This document shows positions 1 to 8,873 of a stretch of 61,325 nucleotides of DNA, piece by piece (position 1 is the first letter of the stretch; each line of letters starts with the position of its first letter). The DNA is taken from contig CAJAPA010000025.1 of NCBI GenBank assembly GCA_903942465.1, positions 1-61,325 on the forward strand. Direction: 5' to 3'. Source of the stretch: an uncultured Gammaproteobacteria bacterium. GTDB taxonomy: Bacteria; Pseudomonadota; Gammaproteobacteria; Xanthomonadales; Xanthomonadaceae. Below the pieces are notes generated by a model. That model did no database searches and was not told the DNA's origin. It worked only from the letters and a program-made list of their open reading frames with translations. The position numbers were made by a program, and so were the translations under genes.

Positions 1-259
1 AGCAATCGAAGACTATCAGGCCGTAGCCCCTGCCCCGCAGATCGCTCTCGACGGCGGCCAATGCCCGCGCGGCGGGGTCATGCAAAAGGCACTTGCCTGC
101 CCGATACCCAGCCACCGGCTTACCGGTGAAGTTCTTTGCCGTGGCATAGCGGATATCCAGCGCGATACCGGGTGAAAACGCACGCACATCCACCAACGGC
201 CTCGGCGCCGTGACGGAGCCCGGGGTGGACATCAACAGGAACAGAACTGCAGTTTTCAT
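1..259 (-). CDS. D-alanyl-D-alanine dipeptidase (peptidase M15D), 3' part outside window
   Basis: This is the N-terminal 86 codons of a VanX/DdpX-type dipeptidase, which splits D-Ala-D-Ala in the periplasm or cytoplasm. The start at 259 gives a short hydrophobic leader (MKTAVLFLLMSTPGSVTA) that looks like a signal peptide. The following segment has DIRYATAKNFTGKPV and, further on, GLIVFDC, which match the conserved N-terminal part of M15D enzymes. The zinc ligands would lie beyond position 1 and cannot be checked. It is divergent from the peptidoglycan-peptide operon at 336, which fits a role in using wall peptides. The family call rests on motifs only. Confidence 0.8.
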   Translation of the reverse strand, partial: MKTAVLFLLMSTPGSVTAPRPLVDVRAFSPGIALDIRYATAKNFTGKPVAGYRAGKCLLHDPAARALAAVESDLRGRGYGLIVFDC

Positions 260-289
260 CCATCTTCCGTGGGTGGCATCGGCTTTCTG

Positions 290-295
290 ATTATA
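290..295 (-). promoter_or_regulatory. candidate -10 element (TATAAT) for the dipeptidase gene
   Basis: The minus strand reads TATAAT here, 30 bases before the dipeptidase start. On the plus strand the overlapping TATACT (292-297) could serve the operon at 336. No good -35 hexamer was seen for either direction, so this is a weak call. Confidence 0.3.
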
Positions 296-335
296 CTGTC
301 CTTATGCAGAATAATTTCCCGAACGGACGCATCCG

Positions 336-1493
336 ATGATCCAAAGCGCCTGGGCTTATGTCGGACTCCTCCTGGTGTGTGCCGGCGTGTTTCCGTTCCT
401 CGAAAAACGCATGGCATGGCGGATTTTTACGGTTCTGCCGCCGATTGTTCTGACCTATCTTGCCGTCACCGCGCTGTCTGTCGGTGGCTTCTGGCAAGCC
501 GATGCGGACATGACGGCTGCGCGCAAACAGATTCTGGATTGGCTGTTGCCGGCGTTGATGTTCCTGCTGCTGGTCAATTGCGACATGAAAGCCATCCTTG
601 CGCTGGGGCCGCGCATTCTGCTGGGCTTCGCGTGCGCCACACTGTCGATACTTCTGGCGTTTCTCGCCGTCTTCGCCTTGCTGCGCGGCTGGCTCCCCTC
701 GGATTCATGGCAGGTGCTGTCTTCCGTTTCCGGCGGATGGATCGGCGGAACGGCCAACATGGTGGCGGTTTCGCAGGCGGTAGGCATCCGTCCGGAGTCC
801 ATGGCCAATGCCCTGCTTACCGATGCGATCTGTTATGCGGTTTGGGTTCTGGTGCTTTTTGCCAGCGTGCCCCTGCAAATGCGCTTCAACCAACGAAACC
901 GATCGGTGGTCATGGTGGACCTGCTTGCGCCAGCCGCTTCTGGTGATGGCGGCCCCCGACAGCTGGACGCTGGTCTCATTCTGCTCTGGCTCGGCCTTGG
1001 ACTGATCGTCGGAAATGCGGCCCATGCCATGGCCGCCGCGCTACCGTCCTCGCCGGTGCTCAGCACGGGCTCCTGGACCATGCTGCTGGCCACGGGCCTA
1101 GGGCTTGCAGCCTCTTTCACCCCGTTGCGACGCCTTGCCGGTTCAATGGCGGTGTCGAATGCCCTGCTTGCCGTGGTCGTGGCGGCTTTGGCCTCCGGTG
1201 CCGATTTTTCCGGCATGAGTCAGGCCCCGCTTTACATCCTCTGCGGTTTTCTGGTGCTGGGCATCCATGCCGTATTGATGCTTTTCGCTGCCCGGCTGTT
1301 TAAATTCGATCTGGCCCTTTGCGGCATCGCGTCTCTCGCCAATATCGGCGGCGTGGCTTCAGCACCCTTGCTGGCGGCAACCTATGCCCCCGCACTGGCT
1401 CCGATCGGCGTTTTACTGGCCATGCTGGGCTATCTGCTCGGAACCGGTGGCGGCCTGCTGCTGGCCCGTATATTCCAGATGATGGGAGTCTGA
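336..1493 (+). CDS. DUF819-family integral membrane protein
   Basis: The 385-residue protein is almost entirely hydrophobic, with about ten to twelve predicted membrane segments. It has the Gly-rich stretch GGWIGGTANMVAVSQAVGI near residues 130-150 and a second half ending in SLANIGGVASAPLLAATYA. These are hallmarks of the DUF819 (YjcL-like) family of predicted transporters, whose substrate is not established. It is the first gene of a five-gene operon, two bases before the NlpC/P60 gene. Because every following gene handles wall peptides or amino acids, uptake of a murein-derived dipeptide or amino acid is a reasonable inference, not an observation. The ribosome binding site is weak. Confidence 0.8.
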   Translation: MIQSAWAYVGLLLVCAGVFPFLEKRMAWRIFTVLPPIVLTYLAVTALSVGGFWQADADMTAARKQILDWLLPALMFLLLVNCDMKAILALGPRILLGFACATLSILLAFLAVFALLRGWLPSDSWQVLSSVSGGWIGGTANMVAVSQAVGIRPESMANALLTDAICYAVWVLVLFASVPLQMRFNQRNRSVVMVDLLAPAASGDGGPRQLDAGLILLWLGLGLIVGNAAHAMAAALPSSPVLSTGSWTMLLATGLGLAASFTPLRRLAGSMAVSNALLAVVVAALASGADFSGMSQAPLYILCGFLVLGIHAVLMLFAARLFKFDLALCGIASLANIGGVASAPLLAATYAPALAPIGVLLAMLGYLLGTGGGLLLARIFQMMGV

Positions 1494-1495
1494 GA

Positions 1496-2890
1496 ATGAC
1501 CAAGCTCCGCCCTGCCCTTGCCGCCGTGCTGATGCTCATCGTCCCATACGCATGGACTTATGAGCCCCCGGAGGCGGATTGGAATGCCATCGGTTTGAAC
1601 GCCGAAAAACAGTCTGCCACTTATTGGCTGCAGCGCAGCCCTGAGCTCGATAAGGTGCTGCTGCAGGCGTCGACGATTCAGGACGGCAACCGCCGCCTTC
1701 TGGCCTCCGAGCCTGGCATGGCCGACTGGAGCACATGGCCGAATCGTGTTCCGGCCGCCGCCATTCGACAACGCATCGAAGCCCTGTCTAAACGACCGGG
1801 TACGGCCCTGTTCAAAACGGTGGATACGTCGATTTCTTCCGAAGACATCGACGCCTGGTTGGATAATCTCGACCTTGCAAACATCCAGGATGCCGATGAC
1901 CGGCTGTTTGGCATGGTCGTCAAGCGAAGTGCGCTCCGCCGATTTCCGACCGATCAGCGTGCCTTCGACAGCAAAGGCGGTATCGACATCGACCGCCTGC
2001 AGGAATCCGCCGTTTTTCCGGGAACACCGGTGGCCGTCCTGCATGAATCCAAGGACAGGAAATGGCTTTTCATCCAATCGCAGAACTATGCCGCTTGGGT
2101 AAATGCGGATGCGGTCGGTCTTGCCTCCCGACAGATCGTCATGACGCATGCCCAAAAGCAACCACGCCGTATTGTCACGGGCAGCCAGATCAGAACCGTA
2201 TTCCAGCCGGACTCCACGCAGGTCTCCGAGCAGGTTCTGGACATGGGCAGCACTCTTCCGCTGCGCACGGATTGGCCGCTATCAAAGCCGGTCAACGGCC
2301 AGGGCAGTCTGGGTGCATGGATCGTCGATTTTCCGCTGCGTCTGGACAACGGCATGCTGCATTTCAAACCGGTTCTGATTGCACGCTCCGCAGATACCTC
2401 CGAAGCACCGCTGGCGGCCACCCGCGGCAATCTGATCCGCCAGAGCTTCAAGTTCATCGGCGAACGCTACGGCTGGGGTCACGATTACAACGGGCGTGAC
2501 TGCAGCGGTTTTGTATCTGAAACCTACCGGTCACTCGGAATCCTGCTCCCGCGAAACACCGGCGAACAGCAGCGCATGGGAACCTACGGACGGATTGCGT
2601 TCACTCCGGAAATGACCAAGGTGCAACGTCTCGAAAAAATCCACCGGCTTCGCATCGGTGATCTGGTGTTCATTCCCGGACATGTCATGCTGGTCATCGG
2701 CCAGGACAGTCATGGCCCATGGGTAATCCATGATTCGCAGAACAGCGGCGTGGTAATTGGTGGTCAATTCCATCGGTTACCGACGAATGGGGTTGCAGTT
2801 ACGCCTTTATTGGCGATGGCCAGTGGCCCCGAAAAGTCCTACATCGAGGCCATTACCGCGGTACAGCGCATCTTTCCGGAAGGCGGCTGA
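1496..2890 (+). CDS. SH3-domain NlpC/P60 endopeptidase (YkfC-like)
   Basis: The protein has 464 residues from the ATG at 1496, chosen for the GGGAG ribosome binding site 7 bases upstream; an open frame runs further up into the preceding gene. A signal-like leader (ALAAVLMLIVPYAWT) is followed by a middle part with SH3b-like segments (around PGTPVAVLHESKDRKWLFI) and a C-terminal NlpC/P60 domain. The catalytic Cys lies in NGRDCSGFVSETYR and the His in FIPGHVMLVIG. Family members such as Bacillus YkfC release L-Ala-gamma-D-Glu from free murein tripeptides. The next gene encodes the matching dipeptide epimerase, two bases downstream. Confidence 0.88.
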   Translation: MTKLRPALAAVLMLIVPYAWTYEPPEADWNAIGLNAEKQSATYWLQRSPELDKVLLQASTIQDGNRRLLASEPGMADWSTWPNRVPAAAIRQRIEALSKRPGTALFKTVDTSISSEDIDAWLDNLDLANIQDADDRLFGMVVKRSALRRFPTDQRAFDSKGGIDIDRLQESAVFPGTPVAVLHESKDRKWLFIQSQNYAAWVNADAVGLASRQIVMTHAQKQPRRIVTGSQIRTVFQPDSTQVSEQVLDMGSTLPLRTDWPLSKPVNGQGSLGAWIVDFPLRLDNGMLHFKPVLIARSADTSEAPLAATRGNLIRQSFKFIGERYGWGHDYNGRDCSGFVSETYRSLGILLPRNTGEQQRMGTYGRIAFTPEMTKVQRLEKIHRLRIGDLVFIPGHVMLVIGQDSHGPWVIHDSQNSGVVIGGQFHRLPTNGVAVTPLLAMASGPEKSYIEAITAVQRIFPEGG

Positions 2891-2892
2891 GT

Positions 2893-3990
2893 ATGCGCAT
2901 CCGCGCGTTCAGAACAGGCCTGTTGCGCATTCCATTGCGCACGCCCTTCAAAACGGCGTTGCGGACGGTTGATTCGATCGAGGATGCCGTCCTCCGGTTT
3001 GACACCGACAACGGCCTCTTCGCTTACGGCGAGGCACCGCCGACGGTGGCCATCACCGGCGACAGCCTCGCCGGCATTCTCGACGCCCTGCAAAACACCC
3101 TTGGCCCTGCATTGCTCGGTCGCGATGTGCGGGACATCTCGGGCAATTGCGGCATTGTCCAGAACGCCCTTCCGAAAAACACCAGTGCCAAAGCCGCGGC
3201 TGAAATAGCGCTATACGATCTGTACGCACAGTCACGCGCCCTGCCCCTTTATGAGGCGCTCGGCGGCGGCACGCCCCGTCTGACGACCGACCTGACCATC
3301 AGCGTCAATGACACCGCCATGATGATTGCCGACTGTGAAAAAGCCATCGGGCGGGGATTTACGGCTCTGAAAATCAAGGTCGGTAAACAGCCTGAAGACG
3401 ATATCGGCCGGTTGCAGGCCATCCATCGTGCCGTCGCCGGCCGGGCGACGCTGCGCATCGATGCCAACCAGGGATGGACCGCGGACCAGACCATTGCCGT
3501 ACTGCGGGCCTTGGATGCCGCCGGTCTGGACTTCGATCTCATTGAACAGCCCGTTGCCGCCGATGATATCAAGGGCATGCAGATCATCAAGGCCGCCAAA
3601 TCACGCATACCGCTCATGGCCGACGAAAGCGCATTTGATCTGGCCCAGGTCAAGGCCCTGCATGCGGCGTCGGCAGCCGATATCATCAACATCAAACTGA
3701 TGAAGTCCGCAGGCCTGTCCAATGCCATTGCCATCGCCGATTACTGTGCCGGGCAGAACATGGAATGCATGATGGGTTGCATGCTGGAGGGCGGCATCAG
3801 TGCCGCCGCCGCTGTGCATCTGGCCATTGCCAAGAGCTCGGTCATCAGCCGTATCGATCTTGATGGCCCCTCTCTGGGCTGTTTCGATCCGATTGACGGC
3901 AACGTACGATTCGATGATGCTGTCATATCGGTTTCCGACCGTCCGGGTTTGGGCATACAGGCGCCGGCCAACATTTCCTGGTTTGAATGA
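2893..3990 (+). CDS. L-Ala-D/L-Glu epimerase (enolase superfamily dipeptide epimerase)
   Basis: This 365-residue protein has the full set of muconate-lactonizing subgroup signatures: KIKVGK (the KxK acid/base pair, near residue 160), DANQGW and EQP as metal ligands, and ADESAFD followed by INIKLMKSAGLSNA at the other end of the barrel. Enzymes of this type (YcjG, YkfB) epimerise L-Ala-D-Glu to L-Ala-L-Glu so that ordinary dipeptidases can use it. It directly follows an NlpC/P60 gene whose expected product is this dipeptide, which supports the specificity. Its end overlaps the next gene by 4 bases, so the two are probably translationally coupled. Confidence 0.9.
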   Translation: MRIRAFRTGLLRIPLRTPFKTALRTVDSIEDAVLRFDTDNGLFAYGEAPPTVAITGDSLAGILDALQNTLGPALLGRDVRDISGNCGIVQNALPKNTSAKAAAEIALYDLYAQSRALPLYEALGGGTPRLTTDLTISVNDTAMMIADCEKAIGRGFTALKIKVGKQPEDDIGRLQAIHRAVAGRATLRIDANQGWTADQTIAVLRALDAAGLDFDLIEQPVAADDIKGMQIIKAAKSRIPLMADESAFDLAQVKALHAASAADIINIKLMKSAGLSNAIAIADYCAGQNMECMMGCMLEGGISAAAAVHLAIAKSSVISRIDLDGPSLGCFDPIDGNVRFDDAVISVSDRPGLGIQAPANISWFE

Positions 3991-4748
3991 TGCGAAAACT
4001 CCTCTTTCCGCTGCTCTTGTCTTTCGCTCCGCTCGCCACGGGTAAAGCTGCCGTTCCCTCGCCATGGGCAAGCGAAGGCACCCAGATGGTGCTGGTCATT
4101 GCGCCGGATTGGCAAACGGCAAGCGGCCATCTGCGGACCTTTGAGCGCCGGAAGGGGCAATGGCACGCCGCCGGCATCGATTTTCCGGTGAGTATCGGTA
4201 AAAACGGCGCAGGCTGGGGTCTCGGACTGCATGAATCCCCGAATGACGGGCCTTTCAAGGTCGAAGGCGATGGCAAAGCACCCGCAGGGATCTTCCAAAT
4301 CGGCATGGCATTCGGTCAGCCGGCATCGCTGACAACGGGTCTTGGTTACCAGGCGATGACCGCCGATGACTGGTGCATCGATGTCAATGCTTCTCCGCTT
4401 TATAACCGCATCGTGTCCGTCCGTGATGTCGGGCCGGAAGCCATAGCGGGTTCAAGCGAGCCCATGCGCCGCGACATTCACAGCGGCGATCATCTCTACA
4501 ATAAAGGCTTTGTCATCGCCCACAATCCGGAAAACCGGCCCAAGGGCGGCAGTTGTATTTTCGCCCACCTTTGGCGTTCACCCGGCGCCGCAACGGCAGG
4601 CTGTACCGCGATGACCGAGCCCGACATGGACCGCCTGCTGCTCTGGCTGAATCAGGCCAAAAACCCGGTGTTTGTCCTCTTGCCCGACACCGAATTCCAA
4701 CGTTTTAAAACGCCATGGCAACTGCCCGACCTGAGCCTGAACAAATGA
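3987..4748 (+). CDS. L,D-transpeptidase (YkuD-fold) family protein
   Basis: This 253-residue exported protein has a signal peptide (MMRKLLFPLLLSFAPLATGKA). The YkuD-like catalytic segment is CIFAHLW followed by TAGCTAM, giving the conserved His and Cys. This HLW...GCTAM form belongs to the ErfK/YafK-like branch, whose best known members make or cut bonds at meso-diaminopimelate in peptidoglycan. It starts inside the epimerase stop region (ATGATG), so the first or second Met could be used. In this operon a hydrolytic role on wall peptides is as likely as cross-linking, and the sequence does not decide. Confidence 0.82.
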   Translation: MMRKLLFPLLLSFAPLATGKAAVPSPWASEGTQMVLVIAPDWQTASGHLRTFERRKGQWHAAGIDFPVSIGKNGAGWGLGLHESPNDGPFKVEGDGKAPAGIFQIGMAFGQPASLTTGLGYQAMTADDWCIDVNASPLYNRIVSVRDVGPEAIAGSSEPMRRDIHSGDHLYNKGFVIAHNPENRPKGGSCIFAHLWRSPGAATAGCTAMTEPDMDRLLLWLNQAKNPVFVLLPDTEFQRFKTPWQLPDLSLNK

Positions 4749-5998
4749 AATTGACTGCTTCGACACGTGTATTTCTCGGCCTGATTCTGGGCGTCATGAC
4801 CGGCATCGGGATGAGCCGTTTCACCCCGGAAGCGGTATCGGCCGCATCGGCTGTGGCTCAACCCATCGGCAAGTTGTGGTTGAATGCCCTGCAGATGACC
4901 ATTGTGCCCTTGGTGGTGTCCTTGCTGGTGGTTGGCATCAATCAGGCCAATGACATCGCCACTTCCGGCCGGATTGCCCGCAAAGCCCTGATCTGGATTG
5001 TCAGTCTGTTGTTTCTGGCAGGGCTGGCGACGGCCATCACAGCCCCTTTCCTGCTCGGTTTCATGGCGCACAATCCTGAACTGATGGATGTGCTCAAATC
5101 AGCGGCCAGCCCCGCCCCGCCGCCGCCGGCCGGGGATTGGACCACCACCCTCATTCCGACCAATGTGCTGGCTGCGGCCGTCACTGGAGCCATCGTACCT
5201 TTGGTGGCATTCACCCTATTGTTCGCCTTCGCGCTGACCCAGTTACAGGCGGAACGCCGCGCCCTCATCGTCAATTTCTTCCAAGGCATCGCCGACACCG
5301 TCATCCGCATGGTGCATTGGATTCTGCTGGCAGGCCCCATCGGTGTTTTTGCATTGATTCTGCCGATCAGTGCCCAAGCAGGCGGCAGCGTCATTCAGGT
5401 GCTCGGCATCTACATCGGCATGCTTTGCGTCCTGTATCTGGGCATTACCGCCATCCTCTATGGCATCGCACGCATCGGCAATGGCGAACCGCTGCTGCAT
5501 TATGCCAGGACGATATTGCCGGCCCAGGTGGTGGCGATGAGTACCCAATCCTCGGTGGCGACGCTTCCGGCCATGGTCGAAAGTGCCGGTAAACTGGGTT
5601 ATCCGGGCCAGGTCACCGGACTCGTTCTGCCTTTGGCGGTTTCTCTGTTCCGCATTACCAGTCCGATCCAATATCTCGGCGTGGTTTCATTCATCGCCTG
5701 GGCCTATGGCATCGAGTTGCCCTTGCTGACCGTGGCAATCTGCGTTGCCCTGTCCGTGGTGATTTCAATCGGTTCGGTCGGCTTGCCCGGGCAGGCTATT
5801 TTCATGGGCACCAATCTCCCGGTGGTACAGGCTGCCGGCCTGCCGGTAGAGCCGCTGGGTCTGTTGGTTGCGGTCGACATGATTCCCGACATCTTCGCCA
5901 CACTGGGCAATGTCACTGCGGACCTCACCGTGACCAGCAAGGTGGCGCGCTCAGAATCCGACAGCCTTCAGGCAGCGCGGCCCATTCCCGGATCATAG
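4745..5998 (+). CDS. dicarboxylate/amino acid:cation symporter (DAACS, GltP-like)
   Basis: The ATG at 4745 overlaps the previous stop (ATGA), giving 417 residues; an upstream in-frame ATG at 4715 is less likely. The protein has the DAACS pattern: eight or so hydrophobic segments, the serine motif TQSSVATLP near residue 265, and the C-terminal substrate and cation region (VDMIPDIFATLGNVTADL). Relatives import glutamate, aspartate or C4-dicarboxylates with protons or sodium. As the last gene of the operon it could recover L-Glu released from wall peptides. The 3' end overlaps the convergent diguanylate cyclase gene by 31 bases. Confidence 0.87.
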   Translation: MKLTASTRVFLGLILGVMTGIGMSRFTPEAVSAASAVAQPIGKLWLNALQMTIVPLVVSLLVVGINQANDIATSGRIARKALIWIVSLLFLAGLATAITAPFLLGFMAHNPELMDVLKSAASPAPPPPAGDWTTTLIPTNVLAAAVTGAIVPLVAFTLLFAFALTQLQAERRALIVNFFQGIADTVIRMVHWILLAGPIGVFALILPISAQAGGSVIQVLGIYIGMLCVLYLGITAILYGIARIGNGEPLLHYARTILPAQVVAMSTQSSVATLPAMVESAGKLGYPGQVTGLVLPLAVSLFRITSPIQYLGVVSFIAWAYGIELPLLTVAICVALSVVISIGSVGLPGQAIFMGTNLPVVQAAGLPVEPLGLLVAVDMIPDIFATLGNVTADLTVTSKVARSESDSLQAARPIPGS

Positions 5999-7590
5999 AT
6001 GCAATAACGCCCGCCCCCGGCATTTTTGGCCTGGTACATGGCGAAATCAGACTGGTTCAGCAGGGCATCTGAACCGTTGCCGTGTTCGGGGAAAATTGCC
6101 GCGCCGATGCTGGCGCCCATAGGAATCACTTCAGCACCTTCCATTTCCAATGGCTGTCGCAGGGCGTCCAGTATCCGCTGGATGCTCGCATGGCAATCCG
6201 CCAAATCCTGAAGATTACTCAACAGGAAGACGAATTCGTCCCCGCCAAGCCGGGCTACCGTGTCGTAAGGGCGGACATTGGCGAGCATGCGCTCCGCGGC
6301 TGTCTTCAGCAACAGGTCGCCAATGTGATGTCCGTAACGGTCATTGGTCGGCTTGAGGCCATCCAGATCCACGCTGCAGACCGCCACCATGCTGCCGGTG
6401 CGGACGGCATACGACAACGCCTGCTGCAAGCGGTCATCCAGAAGACGCCGGTTGGGAAGACCGGTCAGCGGGTCGTGATTGGCGATGTCCTGCGCCGCTT
6501 GCAGCTTGGTTTTGCTGTCGCTCACGTCCAGGAACATCCAGAATGAAACATCATCGTCATCCGGCAGCATCACGCCGTTGACGCTGACCCAGATGTCCCT
6601 GCCGCTCGCTACATGTCTTACCTTGAGTTCATCCCGGTAGACGCCCCTCGATTTCAGCACCGGATAGGTCTCTTCACCCAGTTTGCGGTAAGTGTCCTCA
6701 TCGCTGAACAGCGCCTGCGTACTCTGGCCCGCGTAGTCCGCATCGGGCAATCCGAGTATGCGGATGAGTTCTTTGTTATGCCAAATGATTTTCCGCTTGT
6801 AGACTTTAACCATGCCGACCAGATTGTTATCAAGCATGATGTTTTGCAGGGCAATAGTATTCGAAAGCTCGCGTTCCGAATGCTTGAGCGCAGTGATGTC
6901 ATGCCCGACATACTGTATCTCTTCCAAGTTGCTGTCGGCATCGAAGTGTCCGCGCACGAGAAATTCCGCCCAGCGCGGACTTCCCTCGGACGTCAGGATA
7001 CGGTCCTCAATCCTGACCGTCGGGTTCTGCGGAGAAAGCGTATCGAGCTTGCGGCGGACCTCAAGGAGACGGCTCTGCCACATTCCCGGAAACCAGATGC
7101 TGCCAATCAGTTCGGATGCGGTTTTATTGAAATAGGTGCAGAACACCTCGTTGACGTATATCAGGCGGCCATTGGGCGTGCAACGGCAGACGAACTCGGT
7201 CTGGTCCTTGATTAGACGCAGATAGGCCTGCCGGTCGCGCTTCTCGCTGCGTCTGACAAGAATGTGAATCGACACCAGTAACGCCGCCAGCAGCAGAAAC
7301 ACGGCCACTCTCGGCATTGCCGCGGACTTGTAGACGAATTCACCGTAAGGTGCACTCAGCCCCACATACCCTGCGGCCGTGACAAACAACACCATGCACA
7401 GCGTTGGATACAGCCCGGTCAGATACAGGCTGATGGCGACAGCAGGCAATGCATAAAGAAACGGGGCTTTTCCGCCGGGGCCACCGAATGCATAGGAAGC
7501 CGCCAATGCGGCAAGCCCAAGGATCGCCGCAGCGAGGTAACGTTGCGGGAGAGATCCGATGATTTTTTTCTTCTGGTGCGATGTCGGCAT
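5968..7590 (-). CDS. membrane-bound PAS-PAS-GGDEF diguanylate cyclase
   Basis: The protein has 540 residues from the ATG at 7590; a TTG two codons earlier is also possible. The N-terminal 110 residues form several membrane helices like the DUF4118 sensor module (FGGPGGKAPFLYALPAV). Two PAS domains follow, starting near DQTEFVCRCTPNGRLIYVN and near residue 245. The C-terminal GGDEF domain has the intact active site (ARLGGDEFVFLL). RPYD sits five residues before GGDEF and matches the RxxD inhibitory site, so product feedback by c-di-GMP is expected. The signal sensed is unknown. No promoter was recognised upstream of the start. Confidence 0.92.
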   Translation of the reverse strand: MPTSHQKKKIIGSLPQRYLAAAILGLAALAASYAFGGPGGKAPFLYALPAVAISLYLTGLYPTLCMVLFVTAAGYVGLSAPYGEFVYKSAAMPRVAVFLLLAALLVSIHILVRRSEKRDRQAYLRLIKDQTEFVCRCTPNGRLIYVNEVFCTYFNKTASELIGSIWFPGMWQSRLLEVRRKLDTLSPQNPTVRIEDRILTSEGSPRWAEFLVRGHFDADSNLEEIQYVGHDITALKHSERELSNTIALQNIMLDNNLVGMVKVYKRKIIWHNKELIRILGLPDADYAGQSTQALFSDEDTYRKLGEETYPVLKSRGVYRDELKVRHVASGRDIWVSVNGVMLPDDDDVSFWMFLDVSDSKTKLQAAQDIANHDPLTGLPNRRLLDDRLQQALSYAVRTGSMVAVCSVDLDGLKPTNDRYGHHIGDLLLKTAAERMLANVRPYDTVARLGGDEFVFLLSNLQDLADCHASIQRILDALRQPLEMEGAEVIPMGASIGAAIFPEHGNGSDALLNQSDFAMYQAKNAGGGRYCIYDPGMGRAA

Positions 7591-7709
7591 GCGCAAATAC
7601 TAACAACACGGAAACGTGGAATATATAGTTAAAATTCCTGCCGGCCCTGAAAAATGTGAATCGGCGCACAATGCACGAAGAATTCACAGTCAAGCCACAC
7701 TTTGAAGGC

Positions 7710-8726
7710 TTACTTGCGGGAAACCTCGTTCCTCACCTGCACGGTCAACCAGGGCATTAGGGCCGACCAGGGCAGGCTCACGCTCGGGGCGCCGGCGGCA
7801 TAAGGCGCGACTTCGTAGGGATTGAACGACAAGGTCAGTTTGTTGCGGTCGAACTGCCAATGCGCCGTGTCGATGACCAGCTTCCTGAGGTCTGCACGTG
7901 AATCGATGTAATAGGAATCAGCAAGATCTTTCTTCAACTGCTTTTCGACCAGTGCCGTCAGGCCATCCTGCCATTGGTTGCCCTGGAAGATATCGGCGGC
8001 AAGCATCGGACGTGCTTTCGGAAGATAGAAATGCTGTGTGCTGTAGCTGCTGACGGGATGCGCGGCGCCATGACCGTAGAAGTAGGAGGAAGTTCCGGTA
8101 CTGAGCAGCATCGACAGACTTCCGATGAAACGCCGGCCGGTTTCGGAATCGGAAGCGGCATCGACGGCCTTGCCGGAAGAAGAAATGTCCTTGCGCAGCC
8201 AGCGATCGATCAGCGCCGCAAGATTTTTCTTTTCATGGGCAGCCTGCCCCAGATCGACTGCCGGGAAATAGGTGACGTTCTGGGCGTATTTAATCCATTC
8301 CACTTCGGCATCGGATTGACGGATGCCATACATACAGACCGGATACAGGACAATGTCTCCGGTGACGGAATCCGGCCCCTGGAACAGGGCGATCCGATCC
8401 TTGTAGCGGGCCGCAGCGCAGTTCTGTGCATCTTTGCTTTTCGGGTTCAGGGGCTCACCCTCTTCACGGCAGGAAATGGGCCAGAACGCCAACCACTCCC
8501 TTTGGCTACGGCGCACATCATTCTGTGCTTCGGGCGATAGACGCTGCAGAAGCGTCTTATAGGAAGACGCCATGGATGAATCGAGGCGGCTCACCTCGGG
8601 ACTGGCGCAAATCAGCTTTTCCTCCGGCCGTTTGGCCTTTGCGCAGTCGAAGCTGGCCGCCGAAACCGGGCCGGCTGCGAGCATCAGCAGCAGAATCGCC
8701 TTGCGTGTTCTCAAAACCGTATCCAT
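7710..8726 (-). CDS. envelope protein with LprI-like and DUF3298-like domains
   Basis: The ATG at 8726 is preceded by GGAGG at 5 bases and gives 338 residues with a signal peptide (LLLMLAAGPVSAA). The mature N-terminus (FDCAKAKRPEEKLICASP, then SQREWLAFW) fits the LprI/DUF1311 lysozyme-inhibitor-like domain with its conserved cysteines. The C-terminal half (LTLSFNPYEVAPYAAGAPSV) fits DUF3298, the domain of RsiV, which binds lysozyme in Bacillus. Both halves belong to families linked with lysozyme binding, so a periplasmic lysozyme-related role is plausible but unproven. Confidence 0.78.
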   Translation of the reverse strand: MDTVLRTRKAILLLMLAAGPVSAASFDCAKAKRPEEKLICASPEVSRLDSSMASSYKTLLQRLSPEAQNDVRRSQREWLAFWPISCREEGEPLNPKSKDAQNCAAARYKDRIALFQGPDSVTGDIVLYPVCMYGIRQSDAEVEWIKYAQNVTYFPAVDLGQAAHEKKNLAALIDRWLRKDISSSGKAVDAASDSETGRRFIGSLSMLLSTGTSSYFYGHGAAHPVSSYSTQHFYLPKARPMLAADIFQGNQWQDGLTALVEKQLKKDLADSYYIDSRADLRKLVIDTAHWQFDRNKLTLSFNPYEVAPYAAGAPSVSLPWSALMPWLTVQVRNEVSRK

Positions 8727-8839
8727 GGGCACCTCCTGGCTTGGCCTGTTTCATGATACGTCCAGGCCGCGGTTGCGTCCCGCCACCCGGATTGATTTCA
8801 CAGAGAATTTACAGTTGCCCACACGGCAACTCGGACAAT

Positions 8840-8862
8840 AAAAAACCCGCCTTGCGGCGGGT
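8840..8862 (-). terminator. rho-independent terminator after tRNA-Glu
   Basis: On the minus strand the stem ACCCGCC / GGCGGGT with a GCAA loop is followed by a T run. It lies just downstream of tRNA-Glu and would end the tRNA-Ala/tRNA-Glu transcript. Confidence 0.75.
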
Positions 8863-8873
8863 CTTCTATTTTG

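Noticed and set aside
1319-1495. N-terminal extension of the NlpC/P60 protein
   Set aside because: It lies inside the DUF819 gene and would hide the signal peptide. The ATG at 1496 has a ribosome binding site.
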